Origin: Acridotheres tristis
Taxonomy: Eukaryota > Chordata > Aves > Passeriformes > Sturnidae
DNA length: 64,000 nucleotides
Assembly (NCBI GenBank): GCA_037013685.1
Contig: CM072895.1
Span: 11,816,463-11,880,462, forward strand
Direction of reading: 5' to 3'
Below are positions 38,311 to 49,895 of this stretch, piece after piece (the stretch's first letter is position 1; every line of letters starts with the position of its first letter). Both the position numbers and the translations under genes were made by a program. The notes below the pieces were generated by a model, which was not told where the DNA came from, searched no databases, and saw nothing but the letters and a program-made list of their open reading frames with translations.

Positions 38311-38659
38311 TGCTGCATGGTACTTTCCCTATTAGGAGCCACATGTTGTTAGCAATCACATTAGTGGGGCTGGGATTTAGCATCAGGAAATCAAAGTGGT
38401 CCCTGCAGACCCCAGCCTATTGCCAAAGGAGCCGGGCAGCCAAGGGGCAGTGAGGGGCTGCTCATCCCTGGAGCTCCCTGCTCACAGATGGACCAAGCTA
38501 TGCTGGGGTCCTCCTTGCTCCTGCCAGCACTGGGAGCCACAGGGTCTTCCCACTTTGTGACCTGGTGGCTGCTCCCCCTTGGATGTCAGAGCACGGTTTG
38601 CTCTTCTCTCAGCTGTGCTGAAGCCCCAGCAGAGTCCCAGCCCTTGAAGCCACGCTGCT

Positions 38660-38830
38660 CTCATTTACTATTTTATTCTTCGGATCTATTGGTTAAACAG
38701 ATTTTAACCCACACAGTCTGGAGCTATTGATACCATGCCGTGCTAATTTGTTAGCTGGCTGTCAAGTAAATGAAGTGAAATGCCAAATATTAAATGAAAT
38801 GTATTGTGTGAAACGGGCCAGTGCCAAGTT
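38660..38830. promoter_or_regulatory. Candidate conserved non-coding element
   Basis: An AT-rich island of about 170 bp bounded by GC-rich DNA, with GGTTAAACAG, GCTAATTTGTTAGC and a run of AAATATTAAATGAAATG. There is no open frame worth noting. The call rests on composition and motif density only. Confidence 0.35.
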
Positions 38831-38852
38831 CCCCATTTCCCATGTGGCATTC

Positions 38853-38899
38853 TGCTCCCATGCAGGGCTCGGGGAGATTTATGCTCCCATGCAGGGCTC
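38853..38899. repeat. 18-bp direct repeat, 29-bp period
   Basis: TGCTCCCATGCAGGGCTC occurs at 38853-38870 and again at 38882-38899 without mismatch. Confidence 0.95.
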
Positions 38900-39574
38900 A
38901 TGGGCCTGGACTCGGGGCAATGGGTGCTCTTGGGGTGTACATTGGTATGTGGGATACCTGCAGGGATCCCCTGGCACCATGGCTGTGGAGGATCCAGGAG
39001 CTATGCTAATGTGCACAGCAGCTGGGACATGCAGCTCTCTACAGCCAGACCTTGGTTCTCACCCCTCTGCCCTCAGTGGGGAGAATTGCACTGCTTCATC
39101 CCAGCGCCCATGACACTCCTCAGCTCACTGGGCACCCTCTCTGCCCCTCAGTGTGTGCCCCGAGGGGTCCTGCCAGCCCCCAGGGGAGGTGGAGGATGCT
39201 CTGTGATGGGCCAGCTGCGTGAGTGCAGAGGGGCACCTGCTCCCTGAGTGCCGTGCCTGGGAGATAATTTATTTGGTGAGTTATGACTTTGTTTTCCCCT
39301 GTGTAAATATCTGGGAAGCACAGCTAATGTTCTGTGCACAGCTGAGGCAATTACAACCCTCAGCACAGCTCTGCACCCCTATCCCCTTCATGGAGATCAG
39401 CCCAGCCATGTCTCTGCCCCATACAAAGGGAGAAATTCCCATTAAACCACCACAGTGAAACATGACCAGCCCTGCCCACAGCCCTCACCAACCCCACTCC
39501 AGGCCCTTGGGACTGCATGTGCTCTTGGGGCAGCCCTACAAGAGCCAGTTGTGCTGGGATTACCCTTCCAGCTG

Positions 39575-39735
39575 TACCCTGGGTGGTCTTTACAGCTGTT
39601 CCAGGGGCTGAAAATGTGCAGAGGCGATTTTTCAGCTGTGCCTGGGGTGCCTTTCCAGCTGTGCAGGGGTGGAATAGGGCTCCAGCTGAGCAGGGCTAGC
39701 TTTTCCAGCTGTTCCAAGGAGATTCAAGCTGCTCT
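39575..39735. repeat. Degenerate minisatellite (CAGCTGT core)
   Basis: A loose tandem series around the core TTCCAGCTGT..CC..GGG recurs about five times (near 39566, 39592, 39630, 39654 and 39703), each with an E-box-like CAGCTG. Confidence 0.6.
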
Positions 39736-39820
39736 CAAAAAGGTTGGGGAAGAGCCCCAGAGCCCCCCACACAGATCAGGTACAGCCCCAGATGACTCTC
39801 CTGCAGACAAGAGTGGGGCT

Positions 39821-39860
39821 GATGCTCCAGTCTGAGGGCTGATGCTCCAGTCTGAGGGCT
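39821..39860. repeat. Perfect 20-bp tandem duplication
   Basis: GATGCTCCAGTCTGAGGGCT occurs at 39821-39840 and 39841-39860 with no difference. Confidence 0.98.
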
Positions 39861-39949
39861 GCTCATTTCTCTAAGGGGGGCAGGTGCCTGGGCCATGGAG
39901 CCTGGGCAGCAGCTGTGTCTCCCAGGCCCTGGCCCCTCGACGACAGGCA

Positions 39950-40135
39950 GCCCCTGAATCAGCTTCATTAAGAACCATTGATCTGTTTCCTGCTTAATAT
40001 ATTTTTCATTTCCAAATGTTTTTTTCCAGGCTCCACAGCATTTGCAGCTTGTACCAATTAAGGCAGCACAGAATGAGTGCTGAAGCCCATTAATTAAACT
40101 TAGAGGGGGAGATTAAGTGGCCACTCCATTCTCCC
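39950..40135. promoter_or_regulatory. Candidate conserved non-coding element
   Basis: An AT-rich block with CATTAAGAACCATTGAT, TTAATATATTTTTCATTT, CAATTAAGG and CATTAATTAAAC, flanked by GC-rich DNA. No coding signature. This is a compositional call only. Confidence 0.35.
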
Positions 40136-40139
40136 TGGC

Positions 40140-43100
40140 AGGTCTCTCTGAGCAACAGGCATGCTGGGGACGGGAGCAAGGCTGAGCACTCCCGTGCTGG
40201 TCACCTGCCCTCTGTCCCTCCCTACCTGTCATGTTCCCAGCTGGCCATGGAGCCCCTGCCATGCTCAGCTCCACCCACCCCAGGTGGCTTCTGGATGCTC
40301 ACCCTGGGTACAGTGTGGGCTGCAGAATCACAGGAGCAGAGGGAGTGGGAGCTGCCGGGCCCCCATGGACCAGGACTTAGAGCTGGCTCCTGCAGGCTCT
40401 GCTCAGAACAGGATGCTCTGCTCAGTGTCTGCATGTCGGTGCCTTCATTTGGGAAGGGGTGCAGGCACACGGGGATGCTGCCTTGTCCTGTGCCTGCCAC
40501 GGACAGGAGCTCATGCTGGTGGCAGAGCTGTGGCACCCACTTTGTTGTTGTGCTCCTGAGTGGCTTCTGCCCTCACTGCAGAGCAAGGGGAGCTGGGCAA
40601 GGGGATCCCTGGCTTACACACGCCTGCAGTGAGCCAGCTGTGGGCACAGCTCTGCCTCACGTTCACAGAGGGGCTCAGGGACCAGCCGTGGGTTTGCTCA
40701 GGTGCATCTCAGGCTCATGGCAGCCCTTTACACCCCTCGTTCGGCACAAGGTGCCTGTGCTGTGCTGCTCCCTCCAGAACACACTGGGGCCACCCGAGCT
40801 CCAGGCACCGACACCGAGGAGCGGCGCGCGGTGCTTGTGCTGTCATGTACAGTTGCCATGGAAATGATCACACTGTCACGTGCTGCTGACATCCTCCCAC
40901 CCAGGGCACCTGTGCAGCCCCTCTGGCACTCACTTCGGTGCTGACAATGCCAACGGGCAGGTGGGCACACGGCCCTGCAGCAGCAGGGAATGTGGCAAGA
41001 ACTGCAGGTGCAGCAGGGGGGAATGTAGGTGCAGGTAGGTCACCCCATTGCAGAGGGGAATTGTTGATGAGACCTCCAGACATTAATTTAGACAAAAGAG
41101 GGGAAAATAGAGCCATGCCCAAAACCTGGAGTACAGCCCAAACCCCATGTTGGAGGCAGAGCCGCTTTCCCCTGGACAAGGATGCTAAAGAAAAAGGGAT
41201 GGTGCAAAAAGCCAAGACCAAATGGGGAGATGCTGAACTCAGTGAAACAGTGGAGGGTTCATCTGGGGTCATGTCAAAGAGCCAGGAGGGAACCCACTAT
41301 ACATCCCCCTTCAGCTCTGTATAACAGATTCACTGCCTCTCTGGGCAGGAGCAGAGCCTGGCAGGCACAGACAGCTGCACCAACAGAGCACCATGGATTT
41401 CTCTTCAGCATTTCACTTATTGCCACATGACATTTTGATTAAAAACTTGTTTTATGAGGAATTAAGAGGACAGAGTAGATGGATTAAAAACCTGCCTGTG
41501 GACAGATTCCCTACCTGGTCTCGGTAATGGGGAAACATCAAAGAAAGGCTATGCCAAGGAGAGACTCTGGGGACTAAAACTATTTACTGTTTGCAGCAAC
41601 AGGTAATGTGATATTGCAAAAACTTCCCTGGTGTGCCGAAGGTTTGAGAATTGATAGCAAGGAAGAAGATGGTTTGCTGCTGCATCACAGCCTGAGGTGC
41701 CAGGAAAAGCACAGCAGATCTTGTGATGTGCTTAGGTATAGGTTTAAGGAGAAATGGGGTGTCTTCCTTCCTGAAACACATTTCAACACAACTCTGTGGG
41801 CAGGGCACATTAACCTCTGAGTTTTCTATTTGTTTAGGTTTTTTGCCTTCCTGTGAGCAGCTGGTTCTGTGGAAAACCAGCCCCCATCTCTACTTTGGGA
41901 CACCCAGTCTGGCCATAGGCTCTCCACTCACCTGACACCACTGTGAGCACAGGGCAAGGGCAGGATGCACACAACTGCTGGGGGCTGGTGGGGCTGAGGA
42001 AACCTGCAGCAGATGGTGGGCTTGGAGTAGGTGACAAGGAATAAACCCAGCCTTGCTGGGGGCTGAGCCCCTCCTGCCCGCGGGCTGCAGGGAACTGCGT
42101 TGTGTGGAGCAGGGGAGGGCAGGACGCTGCCTGCTGGTCCCGTGGGCTCAGCCCCATCCAGTTTGGGGCACCCACCAACTCTGTCCCAGCAGCAAGGCTG
42201 GAAGTGCCACAGGAGGCTGTGGGGTGTGGTTGGGGTGTGCCAGAGCAGGACCAGCATCCTCTGCCTACACTGACACCAGCACTGGCACAGTGGCACCCAC
42301 TTGGTGTTTCCCTGCCTCATTGCTTTCAATTTAGCAGTTGATAGAGAAACTAAAAGTTGCAGTTTGGGGAGCATCTGCATTATAATTAGTAATTACCAAC
42401 AGTGCTGCTCCGGGCCAGCTGTTGCCTGCAAGGTCCCTGCTGCCACCTAGGGCTGCCCTGCTGGGGCAGCCGGAGATGCCCTCAGTCTGCCTGCCCTGCT
42501 CTCCTCCCTGTGCCAGCAGGAGAGCAGAGGGTTTGGCACTGATGGTCCCCAGCCAGGGAGGAAGACTTGCTGAGCAGGGCTCTGTGCAAATGCAGGGGTG
42601 TCCTGGGGTCCCAGTGTCCCAGCTGTAGCCCTGTGGGAGGAGAGCATCACTGTGGCATCTGCAGCCACAGCTGCCTTGGTGTGTGCTGCAGCAGCTCCCT
42701 CTGCTAATACTTGCACTTGTCCCTGCTCCTCCACCTGATTAATTCCTCATGTGGCTCCAGAAATGCTGCCGTGGTGCCCAGAGCAGGGATCTGCATATCC
42801 CCTCTGCCTGAGAAGAGCAGCTTGTCCAGGAAAGAGCCTGAGGCAGTGTTCCCAGGCACTGCAGTCACCTTCCTTGCACCCCTCCGGGGTGATGCCTGCC
42901 ATCCCCATGCCAACCCTCTCCTGCAATTCCTGACCCAGGACCCGTGACTCCAGGGTGGGTGCAGTGGCCAAGGGCAGGTTCCCCCTGCAGAGCTCTGCTC
43001 CTGGTTGCTTCCATCCCCTCCCCGGCTCACTGGGCCAGTGGTTCATTTTAACAAGGCTTTTAGGCTTAAGTGCTGCTTGACATGACTGGGAGAAATTGAT

Positions 43101-43980
43101 ATTTTGAGAATGAGCTTGTGAGGGGCCATGAATAATTCACGCTGGGGCGGTTCCATTCCCATAAACAGGCTGCTAAAAAAGCCAAACCCAGCTCTTAACA
43201 GGGAAACAAATTCCCATCCTCCAAAGCCCCAGACCCCAGCTCAGCCTCTGCTGAATCTTCCATCTCCGGAATGGGTGCAGTGGCAGGGAGGGAAGCTGGC
43301 CCCTGTGCCCTTTCTGAGCATCCTGTGGTGACACCTGCTCCTCACGCCAGGATGAGGAGCACAGCCCTGGGGAGCCCTGCTGGAGTCACCGGTGGCAGTG
43401 GCACTGAGGCCATGCAAGCTGGCAGTAGGCAGCATGTCACCAGCCCCATGGGCCTGGTTTGACCTCTTTATTTCATTAGGTCCCTTGTTAAAGGCTACCT
43501 GTGGGGCTGAGGGCAGTGAGCCCCATGGCAATGAGCACGTGCTGAAGCCTGTCACACCAGGGGAGGCTCTGGGAACAGGGTGCACACACCTCAAACCGCC
43601 AGGGCAGGCAGCAGGGCACAGCCTGGGCACACAGGGCAAGAGCACAGGACAAGGAGCTGTGAAGGGGAACTGGGCTCAGGCCCTCTGCAAGCATCCAACT
43701 GTCCACCTGAGAGTGTCCCCACGGAGAACTCCAGGACTTGGAGGGCATAGGCTCTCTCCCTCTGAGCACATGTGAGGATGAGCACGCAGGAAGGCATAGC
43801 ACTGCCAGGCTGGAGCACAGAACTGCCATAAGAATGATGGGTTTGAAATGGCCATGGAAGAATTTGAGCTGGAAATTAGAAACAGTGTCCTCACTGCTAG
43901 AGCAGCCAGCCCCAGTGTGACCCCAAGATGGACAGTCCAGGACATCAGCTCAAGCCAGGCTGGAGAGAGAGAGCCAAGGA
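40140..43980. other. GC-rich non-coding DNA
   Basis: No gene is supported. Many overlapping open frames are by-products of high GC. Confidence 0.5.
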
Positions 43981-43982
43981 AG

Positions 43983-44042
43983 GGATGGATGGATGGATGG
44001 ATGGATGGATGGATGGATGGATGGATGGATGGATGGATGGAT
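43983..44042. repeat. (GGAT)n microsatellite
   Basis: An uninterrupted GGAT tract of about 60 bp; the same tetranucleotide as the ATCC tract at 34040-34092 but in opposite orientation. Confidence 0.98.
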
Positions 44043-45153
44043 TCCATCAAGATTGCAGCAGCCAGGCATGAAGCCATTCCCAATTCCACATGCCCTTCCT
44101 TCAGGGTGTGCCCTCCCCATGCCAGCAAGACTCTGACATCCAGCTGCCAAGAACTTTGTCCTCTGCACCATGGCTGGGGGACCTCTGTGCACCCAGGAGC
44201 ATCCCCTACCTGTTTCAGTGCTGCTGTAGGGAGGCTGGGACCCCCTTCCCCACCCAGAGGGGACAGGACAGGACCGCTTGCTGCTCCCATTCCTTGCATG
44301 GGTCCATTGGGAAGTGCCTCCGTGGTGTCTCTTCCAGCACAGAGCTGGTAGCCCTGGTGTGCCAGAGGCACTGCATGGTGACAGCAGTGTCTGTTTGCTG
44401 CCACTGAGGATCCCTCTCTCTCTGGCTGCTCATTACTGGACACCTTCCAAGTGACAGGGCTGGATGACACTAATCTGGCTGGTTTCACAGCATGAGCCCA
44501 TGTGGCTGCCCCACAGTAACTCCACCAAGGAACTGAAGGCTGCCCAGGTTTTCACAGGGATCCTGGAGAGGAGGGATCCAGGGAGGTGAACATGGGACCA
44601 GAGCCAAGTTATCATGACAGTGGCCAGGAGCACAGAGAGCTACCTGGAATGAGCTCAGGAAGAGTTTTCCCCACACTTCAGACTTCAGGAAACGTGGACA
44701 CCAATACAGCCCAGCTGTCCCCCATCCCTGGGCTACACATCAACTGTACAGGATTCCTTGGCAGTGCTGCCATTCTCACAGATGTCTCCTGTCCAGCTGA
44801 GACCCTCAGTGACCCTCAGGATGCTGACGGTTTGAGGGGAGCAATGGTGCATGATGGAGGGAAGGCAGCCATCACTGGGGCCTGAGAATGCTCGGTGAGA
44901 GGGACAGCATGGACACCTGTCCCCTCCAGAGGCACCTGTGGCTGTGGCTGCACCAGAGCTTTGCAATCCCTCCACCATCCCATCCGGGTTGGCAGGAGCT
45001 TGGCAGGGACTCAACCTCCCTCAGGTTGGGTATGTGGTGAGGGGGAAGGGAAAACCCACAGCCTTCCAGCAACTCCCCACACCCTGGGGACAAAGGCACC
45101 GACAGCTTGGGGACAAGGGCCCCCAAAGGCACCGATGGCTGGACTGGGAGTGC
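44043..45153. other. Non-coding DNA
   Basis: No gene or known repeat family is recognised. Confidence 0.5.
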
Positions 45154-45358
45154 GGGGGATAATGCAGCACTCTGTCCCCCAGGAGCACAGAGGGTAACAC
45201 AGCACCGCGTCCTGCGGGAGTGCAGGGATAACACAGCACTCTGATCCCCGGGGGTTACACAGCACTCTGTCCCCGGGGAGCACGGGGAGTGACACAGCAC
45301 CCCGTCCCCCAGTAGCACAGGGGTAACCCAGCGTCCTGTCCCCGGGGAGCGCGGGGGA
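45154..45358. repeat. GC-rich minisatellite, about six units of 26-36 bp
   Basis: The consensus is roughly GGGTAACACAGCACTCTGTCCCC followed by GGGAGCACGG, repeated about six times with substitutions and small indels. CpG content rises through the array into the island that follows. Confidence 0.85.
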
Positions 45359-45394
45359 AGCTCCCGCCGGCGCCTGGGCGCGGAGCCGGGCAGC

Positions 45395-45910
45395 GATTAG
45401 CGAGAAGAGCCCTGCAGCCCCGCGCTGCGCGGGGAGAATTAGCAGTAATAAGTCATGATCATCCCCTGATGACGAGCACTTAATGTGTGCCGGTTCTGCT
45501 ATCAAAGTGCCTCTTAAACCCCAATCGCCCTGTCGATAGCGATGGCAGCGGCTGATGGATCCCCAGTCGCCCGGCCGCCCGGCCAGGTCGCTCCCGGCAT
45601 GCCACAGGCAGGAGCATCGATTTCCCACAACTGCAAAGAGGCAAATATTTGAAAAGTGATAAATAAGGGGAGCTGCCGTCTCTGCTGCGCACGTCAGCGC
45701 CCAGGATTAAGGCAACGAGGTGAGACTGCCCAATTAAATCCCAATGAAATGGCCGCAAATTCAATTTTTCCTTTTGCCCATATCCATCCCAAGAGCCGAT
45801 TGGGGGGGGGGGAGGGGTGGGGAGGGCTGATAACACGGGGTTCATCGATTGGCACTGCTGGGAAAAAAATCTCTCCGAATTCAATTAGTTGGGAAAACAC
45901 AAGGGGCATC
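45395..45910. promoter_or_regulatory. Candidate conserved non-coding element cluster
   Basis: Sequence changes abruptly from GC-rich repeat DNA to AT-rich blocks with GCGATTAGCG, GAATTAGCAGTAATAAGTCA, AGCACTTAATGTG, GGATTA (45704-45709), CCCAATTAAATCCCAATG, a poly-G run, and GAATTCAATTAGTTGGG. A 7-bp-stem palindrome (CCCCGCG / CGCGGGG) lies at 45418-45434. No plausible protein. The density of homeodomain-type cores fits a vertebrate enhancer; conservation is untested here. Confidence 0.45.
45802..45826 (+). other. Potential G-quadruplex
   Basis: A run of 11 G, then A, GGGG, T, GGGG, A, GGG satisfies the four-run G-quadruplex pattern with one-base loops. Confidence 0.75.
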
Positions 45911-48240
45911 ACAGGGAGCAGGGCTGTGACTGTGCCTTTGCCATACCCCAGGGAACAGAACACCAAGCACCTGCTGTGAATCACTAGAGGATCACTGGAC
46001 ACAGTGGTGACAACACCTATGGGTGGCCCACACTTGGTTTGAAACCATTGAGGGTCACCCCAGGTCTGGCACCCCAGCAGCATCTGCAGGACATGGTGGC
46101 AGCAGCTGTGTGGGGGAATCAAACATCCTGCTCCCTCCCAGCACTGATGGCACTGACAGGGAACAGCTTGTGTGCAGTAAACTGTGCCCTGAGCAGTGCC
46201 TGGCCAGTGCTGACCTGCACAGAGCAGAGCTGGCCCCGGTGGGGACAAAGCTGTAGGTGCTCTGCTCTTCCCAATAGGGTGGGGAGCTGGAATGCCAGGG
46301 CTGGGGGCTGCAGCTGATGCCCAGCCCCTTCTTCCAGAGCTCCAGCACAGAGGGATGACCCTGCCGGGATGAACAGCCATTATGTCTCATCGCCTTGGAA
46401 ACCAAGAGGCAGCTCTGAGGAGCCTCTCAATCTCCTCCTCTTTCTCTTTCTAGCTGAGCCCCACAGTAAGAGGCCAGAGGGATTTGGGGATGTGGGGCTG
46501 GGGATAAGCCCAGGCTGTGCTGCTAGGTGCAGGCATGGGGGCTACCTGTCCCTGCAGCCACTGGTCACCCTGCTACCTGCTGCCTTGCTTGGTTTCTCCT
46601 CCCCGTATGTGAGAGGCCCTCGAGTAAGGCACATGATGCTCAAACTAGCCTGAGTAATGGGGGAGGCTCACTTCGTCCCCGCATTGGAGGCACAGGGGGG
46701 GAAAATGTGTATTCCAACCAGTCCCTGCCACTGTGGAAAAGAGATTTGTGGTGGTGGGTGAAGAAAAGGCTCCCCATCCTCACTGGGCTGTGGAGATGGG
46801 CTTGCTAGGGCTGTAGGGAGCAGGCACTAAGGTCCTTGCAGGGATGGCAGTGTCCTTACAGCTCTGTTCCTCTGCCACCTTCCCTGGGCGGCAGCCTGCA
46901 CCAGTGGGGACAGGAGACCAAGGGCTGCAGTGGGGGCTGGGATGGCAGAATGAGAGATGTTGGGACAGAAGGTGTCCCCAGCCAGCACACCCCTCCTCTG
47001 TGGTGCAAAAAAGCCCCTGCTCAGAGCACAGCCAGTGGCCAGCAGCCTCCATCCGGGATGGGCAGGGACCACTCCTGCTCTTCACGAGTCCGGGGCTGTT
47101 GCACCAGCTGGGAAGGGGCACTTGCCCGGACAAGGATGGCAGGAGCGGGCTGGGAGGCGCTGGGGCAGCTGCTCTGCCTCTGGAAAAGTGCTTTTACCAG
47201 CTGCAGGCACAGCTGGGACCGGCTCCAAGCATAAGTGGGACTGGCTGGGGGCTGCCCCGTGCAGCCGGGACAGGCTGAGCGCTGGGGCGAGAGGCGGAGG
47301 CGCGGCCGGGGCGCAGTGCCTGGCTCCGGCCTCTCCCTGCCTGACTTCCCGGTGCTGTGGGGAGCAGGAGCACAGCCTGCTGGCTGCCGGCTGCACGGCC
47401 CGGCCCTGGCTGCTGCCTGCCTTCTGGCGGGAGCCAGACCCACGCAGGGCATCCCTATAGTCCCAAACAGAGCACCCCGTGGCCCCGTGCAGGAAATCGA
47501 CACAGTCTGCCTGCTGCATCCCCGCCAGGACACCTTTGATGTGCTGACTGCCCCAGCCCCATCATGCCCAAAGCATCCTAGGACATGCCAAACCCCCAGC
47601 TAAATGGTGAGTGAAGGGCTGGAAAGCCCTGCTGTCTCAGAGGTCAGGATCCCCTTGTGGCAAGGGTGACAGTGGCTCCATCCAGAGATTGCAGGAGGAC
47701 CCGTGACACACAGCTGGGGCTTGCTAAAAGCAGTGGCACTGTGTGTGGCCATGGGACCAGCATCACTTCAGCTGGCAGGGAACAGGGTCAGGACATGTCT
47801 CTGCCTCCCGCTGCCTTTTGCCTCCAGCCCTGTAGCACCACGTTGCCTGTTAGCCTCCCTCCTCCTCTGCCTTCCCCATCCTGCAGTCCAGTGACTGTCA
47901 TGTGAGTCTGAACAGGAGTGGAAGTAGAGGCACTGTGTTGTTGGGGACAGGCTTGCCTGGCAGAGGGGTTAGGGGTCATGATGCAGTGCAGAGCTGTGGA
48001 GCCCCTCCTGGAGCACTGGAAGTAGAAGGAGCCCATACAGGATCCATGACACAGGCAGATGGTGGCTGACTTATGTCCCTGCTGCCTGTTCCCTCACACA
48101 CACTTCTGCTGAGCCCACAGAAACAGGTAAAGCCCCTCTAGCTGGACTTCCCCCTCCTGCCTGAAACGTCCTGGAATGACTCTGCACCCCAAAGCTCCTG
48201 GGCCCTGGTCTGAGACTTGATATTCTGCCCATTCCCTTAC
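45911..48240. other. Non-coding DNA with a small CpG-rich patch
   Basis: No gene is supported. About 47250-47410 is CpG-rich and could be a minor island; no splice or start signals that I trust accompany it. Confidence 0.45.
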
Positions 48241-48375
48241 ACACATTGGCAATTAGAGCATAATTGTAATATTTGCATATTCATAACAGCTGAAATTAAT
48301 CGCATTTGCATAATGGTAATGAAAGGGACTTCATTAATTACCACTTTTTTCTGGGGATTTTGCATGTAAGTGGAT
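48241..48375. promoter_or_regulatory. Candidate enhancer with two perfect POU octamers
   Basis: A sharp AT-rich island holds ATTTGCAT at 48271-48278 and 48304-48311, both in the same direction and 33 bp apart, with CAATTAG and TAATTG before them and CATTAATTACC after them. Octamer plus TAAT cores suggests binding by POU and homeodomain factors. Function is inferred from motifs only. Confidence 0.45.
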
Positions 48376-49430
48376 TCCATTAGGCAGGTTGAGCTGTGGT
48401 GGGTGCAATGGTGGGATGGGAGCCGAGTCACTGAATTAGGGATGGAGCTGTGAGGAATGATGCTATCACTGCCACCCTGCCTGCTCCAATTCACTGTGCC
48501 CCACTGCTGGGCTCAGCTGTGCTGTGGGGACTCAAGCAGTGACTTCCTACTTGTGTCCAAACCCGGTCACTTCCCCTTGTCCTGCTGACACCACACTTGC
48601 ATCAGGCACCCTGCTGCAAACAAGAGATTGTGGGTGGGAACAGGGATGGGCACCATGGGCTATGGAGACACAGAATCTCTCGTGTGGGCATTGTAGGGAT
48701 AACATGTGCTCCATGTGCTCAGCTAGGGTGACTGCTGCCACCAGCCCCTGTGCCTGGGGTCCCCTGTGTGTGGAGGGGACCCCTCTCCTGCCCCAGAGTG
48801 ATGCCCAGGGAGAGCTGGGCAGTGGGGCCAGCCAGTGTGAGCACATGGCTCCTACTGCATCACCTGTCACTGCAGGGTCCTTCCCAAGGGATGCACCATC
48901 TCGGAGCCCCACAGCACAGCCCCGCTCGCCCTGCGCCCGGCCAGCACGGCTCTCTCCTGGCAGGGATAGAGGGGTGGGCAGAGGAGCAGGGCTTTGCTGG
49001 TACAGCCGAGCCAGAGACAGGCAGGAGCGATAACCCCGCCCAGGGCGCTCTGGCGACAGTGGCCCCTGGGTGACCGTCCATCCCTGAGGAGTGAACACCT
49101 TCCTCTGCTTCCCAGCTCACCTGGGTGTGCATGGTCAGCTCAGCCCCGTGTGCGCTGCTGCCAACAGCAGCTAAAATAACCAACACGCACCAGGGTTGGG
49201 GGAAACGGCTCCGCAATGGTGCTGGGAAGTGACAGGTTCGGTTCGGCCCCGGCACGTGCTGCGTGTGGACAGCCCTGCTCTGCTCCGGGAGGACGGTCCA
49301 GACGCAGGGCACTTCTGCTCAGCTCCGCATGGGAAGAGGCTTTCCCGGGAGACGGAGCTCGTTGACTCCTTATTGATGACTCTTTCCCTCCTGCACGTCT
49401 GGGGAAGAGACCTGCTGAATAAATCAGTGC
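48376..49430. other. GC-rich non-coding DNA
   Basis: No gene is supported; open frames on both strands are compositional. Confidence 0.5.
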
Positions 49431-49520
49431 AAGAGACAGATTATGGCAGCTAAAGACTCCAAATGAGATGATAATTGCTGTAGTAATGACAACGAAGACC
49501 TGATGCTGCCGATAAGGAAA
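49431..49520. promoter_or_regulatory. Candidate conserved non-coding element
   Basis: AT-rich stretch with CAAATGAGATGATAATTGCT followed by GTAGTAATGACAACGAAG, in GC-rich flanks. Compositional call. Confidence 0.35.
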
Positions 49521-49774
49521 CATCTCTTCTGCTCTTGCCTGGTGCCCGGACAGGGGTTCGGCACAGGGGCACGGATGAGGCTGTCCCCAGGGACACCAGG
49601 GCCAGGCACGCTGCCCTCGCTGTGCCCAGGGCAGGGGCTGGGTGCCCACGGCGAGAGCGGTCGGTGCTCGTCCCCACAGCGGCAGGGATGGGGGAGTTGT
49701 GGCCAGGAGAGGGGCCCGAGGTGGGCAGCCCTGGCGGGGCTGTTTGCCTGGTTCTCCCGCCGGCTTCGTGTCAG

Positions 49775-49895
49775 CTCTAATTAGGCAAACTTCTGTATTC
49801 ATTGCGAGGCCAGCCAGCGGAGAATTCCACAATTGAATTTTAATGCCCTAAAAACACATTACAATCAGCCTGATTAATTAAGAGATGGCTTAACA
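49775..49895. promoter_or_regulatory. Candidate conserved non-coding element
   Basis: AT-rich island with CTAATTAGGC, CACAATTGAATTTTAATGCC, AACACATTACAATC and CTGATTAATTAAG between GC-rich blocks. Compositional and motif-based call. Confidence 0.4.

Noticed and set aside
43676..44488. 270-codon minus-strand open frame with Ile-His-Pro-Ser repeats
   Set aside because: Its centre is the translated (GGAT)n microsatellite; the ends are unremarkable.
49140..49832. 230-codon minus-strand open frame
   Set aside because: GC-driven frame with no recognisable domain; crosses two AT-rich candidate regulatory islands.
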